The notes under the pieces: generated by a model
The model's database searches: none
Told to the model about the DNA's origin: nothing
What the model saw: the letters and a program-made list of their open reading frames with translations, nothing else
Shown here: one piece after another, positions 61,360 through 64,000 of the stretch
Numbering within the stretch: position 1 is the stretch's first letter
Layout of the letters: each line of letters opens with the position of its first letter
Translations under genes and position numbers: made by a program
Assembly: GCA_964036045.1 (NCBI GenBank)
Contig: OZ038380.1
Coordinates: forward strand, 170,196,245-170,260,244
Reading direction: 5' to 3'
Source: Eutreptiella sp. 'Long Island Sound 2002'
Taxonomy: Eukaryota > Euglenozoa > Euglenophyceae > Eutreptiales > Eutreptiaceae
DNA: 64,000 nucleotides

Positions 61360-63093
61360 CTACAGTCGGTACTGCCTCTGTTCGTAGTCCCAAACAGCCC
61401 GCATCACCCGGTGAATGGGCACGTCCTTCCGCGCAGTCTCCTGACACCAGTGCCAGACATCAGCGCCCACAGGGGCCTTGCCTGCCTTGGGGGCGGCGAC
61501 AGCGTGCAGCTGCAAAGTGGCGGCGTCCGCGCTGCAGGGGTCGGCCAGGATGGTGTCCATCAGAGCGACTTCCGCGGGCACCCACTCCCCGCGGTGGACA
61601 TGCTGCCGGGCCAGCACCTGCTTGGCGGCACGGAACTGCGTCATCAGCTGCTTGCCCCGCTGCCAGTCCCCTGTCGTGTCCACCAGATGCATGTAGTTGT
61701 TCAGCGCTGCCTCGTGCCACGGGTTAATGGCGAGCACCTTGTCAAACAAGATCGCCGCGGTGTCTGTGTCCCCGTCGTGCAGCAGCTGGGCACCGTAGCT
61801 CCGGATGTAGTCGACGTTGTCTGGCTGGAGCTGCAGGGCCCTGGCGTAAAGCCGACGCGCCTCCTGATATCGCTGGTGGGTCCCGTGCAGGTACGCCTCG
61901 GCGTAGATTGCGTAGTGTGTGCCGGGGTAGCCATCGCGGACCCGCTGCAACACCGTTCGGCCTTCCTCGTCCCGGTGCCCGCCCCACAGCGCCACGCCGC
62001 GCTGCAGCATCTGCATCGGGACGACGTCATTCTGAGGCAGTTGCTTCATCTCAAAGATTTGCACACCATCGCCCACCCCAAGCAACCTCCTGACCCCAGG
62101 CCCAGCAGCCCCAAGTACTCGAAGGCAGGCGTTCGGTGGGAGCAGCACCTCGTCTTCCTCCGCAATGCTGGACAGCGATTTGATGTCTTTTGCATGACAG
62201 GCATGGATGACAAACATGGCGCCCACGTCTGCACTGCCCAGGAAGGTCTTTGCGACCTCCACACTGCTGGACGTGCTGCTGAATGCCGGCCACAGTATGT
62301 CATTGCCAGGGGCATAATCCTCCTCACAGACAGATTGGCTCAAGCCACGCAGCACCATCGTCTCCGAATCTGGTAGCAACTGCAGCGCAGCATTGATGTA
62401 GTAGATGAGGGGATGATACGGCAGAAGGCCCTCTGGACTGTCCAGTTGACTCCGCATTTTGGCATTCATGTCGCGGTAGATTTGGTATGGAGTGGACTGC
62501 TCCGTGCCGGGCTCTTTCATTTCGTAGCTATAGGCAAAGAGCGCTAGTCTGTGGTTGCTGTCCATTGCCGCCTGCAGCTGCGACCAGTCTTTGGCATGAT
62601 AGTCCTGCAGCAGTTGTGCCATGGCATTCGAATCGGCCAGACCCCGGTCCACGAGCTGACGAAGGGCCCCCTCAGCATCCATCGAAGGGCAGTACTCGTC
62701 GGGCAAGCAGTGACACAGCGAGGCAACAGCCACCGGGTGGTGGGCACCATCCTCCATCCGCGACGTCCCTTCACCTCTCTGGCGGCGGTGCAGACGAGCA
62801 ACCTCGCCACTCTGTTGCTGCCCCGCCGACCACTCGCCAACTTGCTGCTCCACCTCAGCCACGGTCGCTGGCAAGCGATCGACCACAAATGCTCGAAGCG
62901 GTTGCAGATATGCATCCAAGAGATTCAAGCTCTCCCGCACGGCTGGCTGCTGGCGATCGCGCACCTTTCGCGAGAAGAAATGTGCCATTTGTTCAATTGG
63001 GTCGGAGGGTCGTGTGAGGAGGAGGTCACGGAGCATTTCGTCGACAATCTGCACCACGTTATGATGCCTGAGGTAATCCGGGAAATCATCCAT
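61360..63093 (-). CDS. RIIa-like / ADP-ribosyltransferase (ART) / TPR fusion protein
   Basis: An intronless frame of 577 codons. Residues 1-45 (DDFPDYLRHHNVVQIVDEML then RDLLLTRPSDPIEQMAHFF) form the two-helix dimerisation/docking fold of RIIa/Dpy-30-like domains, common in ciliary and PKA-anchored proteins. Residues 190-355 match the arginine-specific mono-ADP-ribosyltransferase family: R249 in VLRGLSQS, the S-T-S motif in WPAFSSTSSS (267-277) and the E-x-E motif at 313-315 in AEEDEVLLPP, followed by FEM. All NAD-binding and catalytic motif residues are present. From about 385, repeats such as YQEARRLYARALQLQPDN and AAILFDKVLAINPWHEAALN are TPR-like. Predicted role: modify a protein target, with localisation set by the RIIa segment and partner choice by TPRs. 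The ATG at 63093 gives the complete RIIa segment. Confidence 0.85.
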   Translation of the reverse strand: MDDFPDYLRHHNVVQIVDEMLRDLLLTRPSDPIEQMAHFFSRKVRDRQQPAVRESLNLLDAYLQPLRAFVVDRLPATVAEVEQQVGEWSAGQQQSGEVARLHRRQRGEGTSRMEDGAHHPVAVASLCHCLPDEYCPSMDAEGALRQLVDRGLADSNAMAQLLQDYHAKDWSQLQAAMDSNHRLALFAYSYEMKEPGTEQSTPYQIYRDMNAKMRSQLDSPEGLLPYHPLIYYINAALQLLPDSETMVLRGLSQSVCEEDYAPGNDILWPAFSSTSSSVEVAKTFLGSADVGAMFVIHACHAKDIKSLSSIAEEDEVLLPPNACLRVLGAAGPGVRRLLGVGDGVQIFEMKQLPQNDVVPMQMLQRGVALWGGHRDEEGRTVLQRVRDGYPGTHYAIYAEAYLHGTHQRYQEARRLYARALQLQPDNVDYIRSYGAQLLHDGDTDTAAILFDKVLAINPWHEAALNNYMHLVDTTGDWQRGKQLMTQFRAAKQVLARQHVHRGEWVPAEVALMDTILADPCSADAATLQLHAVAAPKAGKAPVGADVWHWCQETARKDVPIHRVMRAVWDYEQRQYRL

Positions 63094-63349
63094 TGCGACT
63101 CGGGCAAAATCTGCGTGGGTTGGACAAAGACAGACGTGGGGGAAAGTGAAGGAGGTGGATCAAGCATCAATTAAACACTGGCCCAAAGCTTTTCGGCCAG
63201 TGGCCAGTAGAATGTAAATTTCAGTGTAAATTCTATTGCCTTCGGCAGTGCACCTCGAAGAGAGGCTGTCAGTCAGTTAGACAGGCCAGCAGTCAGTCAG
63301 ACAGAAACACACACTTTGGGTTTTTTGTCAATGGCAGACACGGGTCCAA

Positions 63350-63575
63350 GCAGTGGGGAGATGCACAAGGCTCAGAATCGGCAGTGGCCGAATGGTACTG
63401 CAGGCGGCCGCAGATATTGTGGTCGGCGGTTCGAACCCTGGTGCGGCCAATACGGCAGCGGCGCTGCCGCCGGCGGCCACCCACCAGGATTCGAACCGCC
63501 GACCGAAAAATCTGCGGCTGGGTGCGTTGCCATTCGACCGAGGGCGAATGTGCCACATGTGTGTCTCCCATTGCT
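63350..63575. mobile_element. Inverted pair of tRNA-derived SINE-like sequences
   Basis: The plus-strand arm (about 63350-63448) has an A-box-like TGGCCGAATGGTACTGC and a B box GGTTCGAACCC at 63428-63438. The minus-strand arm (about 63575-63468) has GGTCGAATGGCAACGC and GGTTCGAATCC at 63497-63487. The arms share GTCGGCGGTTCGAA and an upstream AATGG..GAATGG framework, and face each other around a GC-rich centre at 63450-63468. Each arm looks like a tRNA with a longish variable region, but stems are imperfect. Confidence 0.55.
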
Positions 63576-64000
63576 TGGAGCCTTCTCAGCGAAAACTTTT
63601 GATCCCCCCCCCCCAACCACACCCCCCCCACACCCCTCAAAAAAAGTGTTATCCAGTTTTAGGGGATAGAGGCCTCGGAATCAAAAAATCCATTGGGGGA
63701 TGGTCTTATTGGGCAAAATTATGATTTTACAAGGGGTTGGACATCAAATATCATGCCTTGGGGTATGCTACGCGAATGGCCCCCAAAAAGGGGGGGTATA
63801 CGACGCCCGCGCCTACGCTTGATCTAACAACCTCGAGGTGATTGTTGTTTTTTTCCCCGTTTTTTGAAAAAATTGGCAAAGAAATCTACCATTTTTCCTG
63901 CTACAAGCCTTATTCTTCCCACCCCTTCCCAACCTGTTTCATAAAAGACCATTGGTTTATTCATGCACGTGACTTGCACCACCAATGAGTAGGCAAAAGG
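63576..64000. other. No recognisable gene
   Basis: A C run near 63604-63616 and AT-rich sequence to the end of the window. Nothing coding recognised. Confidence 0.4.

Overview
The window looks like a GC-rich, intron-containing, repeat-dominated nuclear fragment from a microbial eukaryote. No rRNA, prokaryotic operon, Shine-Dalgarno pattern or phage module is visible. The most telling exons encode a class III nucleotide cyclase of the kinetoplastid receptor type. Genes carry conventional GT-AG introns, often with poly-C tracts before the 3' splice site. The placement I favour is Euglenozoa, most likely a diplonemid-like or euglenid-like lineage rather than an intron-poor trypanosomatid. That is an inference from protein resemblance and gene structure only.

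Protein-coding content is sparse. (1) A receptor-type cyclase gene on the minus strand (9110 down to 2634) has a signal-peptide exon, a transmembrane exon, the C-terminal half of the catalytic domain, a post-catalytic exon and a last exon. The N-terminal half of the catalytic domain is not visible. (2) An intact-looking F-box/leucine-rich-repeat gene lies on the minus strand at 12807-14345. (3) A long minus-strand gene of the MCTP type (multiple C2 domains plus a C-terminal PRT_C membrane domain) runs from at least 42563 down to 22684. Eight exons can be placed, most with matching phases. (4) A plus-strand gene of unknown function with a C2H2-like finger lies at 49866-51168, wedged between satellite arrays. 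(5) An intronless minus-strand gene at 61360-63093 fuses an RIIa-like segment, an arginine-type ADP-ribosyltransferase domain and TPR-like repeats.

Repeats make up much of the rest. 1.6-2.5 kb holds 39-bp units carrying a tRNA B box. 14.3-15.4 kb is a 21-bp minisatellite directly upstream of the F-box gene. 26.5-35.2 kb is an 8.7-kb array of the 13-mer GGGGTACTCAAAT, inside an intron of the MCTP-like gene. 43.2-45.5, 47.7-49.9 and 51.4-55.9 kb are arrays of one 12-mer (AATAGGCCCCCC), with a 50-bp satellite at 45.8-47.6 kb between two of them. Scattered through the gene regions are small terminal-inverted-repeat elements. They include a family of about 0.2 kb with CAGGGATGCATT ends and 8-bp target duplications (hAT-like), sitting a few tens of bases inside introns. 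Others have ends that run into poly-C or poly-G. Transposase-like or retroelement-like remnants occur at 9.9-11.2, 16.1-17.6, 17.6-18.1 and 59-60 kb. A tRNA-derived inverted repeat lies at 63.4 kb.

Nearly all long open frames inside the satellite arrays come from unit length and the absence of stop codons, and are not annotated as genes. Exon borders were chosen by eye from GT/AG dinucleotides, phase and protein resemblance, so borders without a matching phase are provisional.
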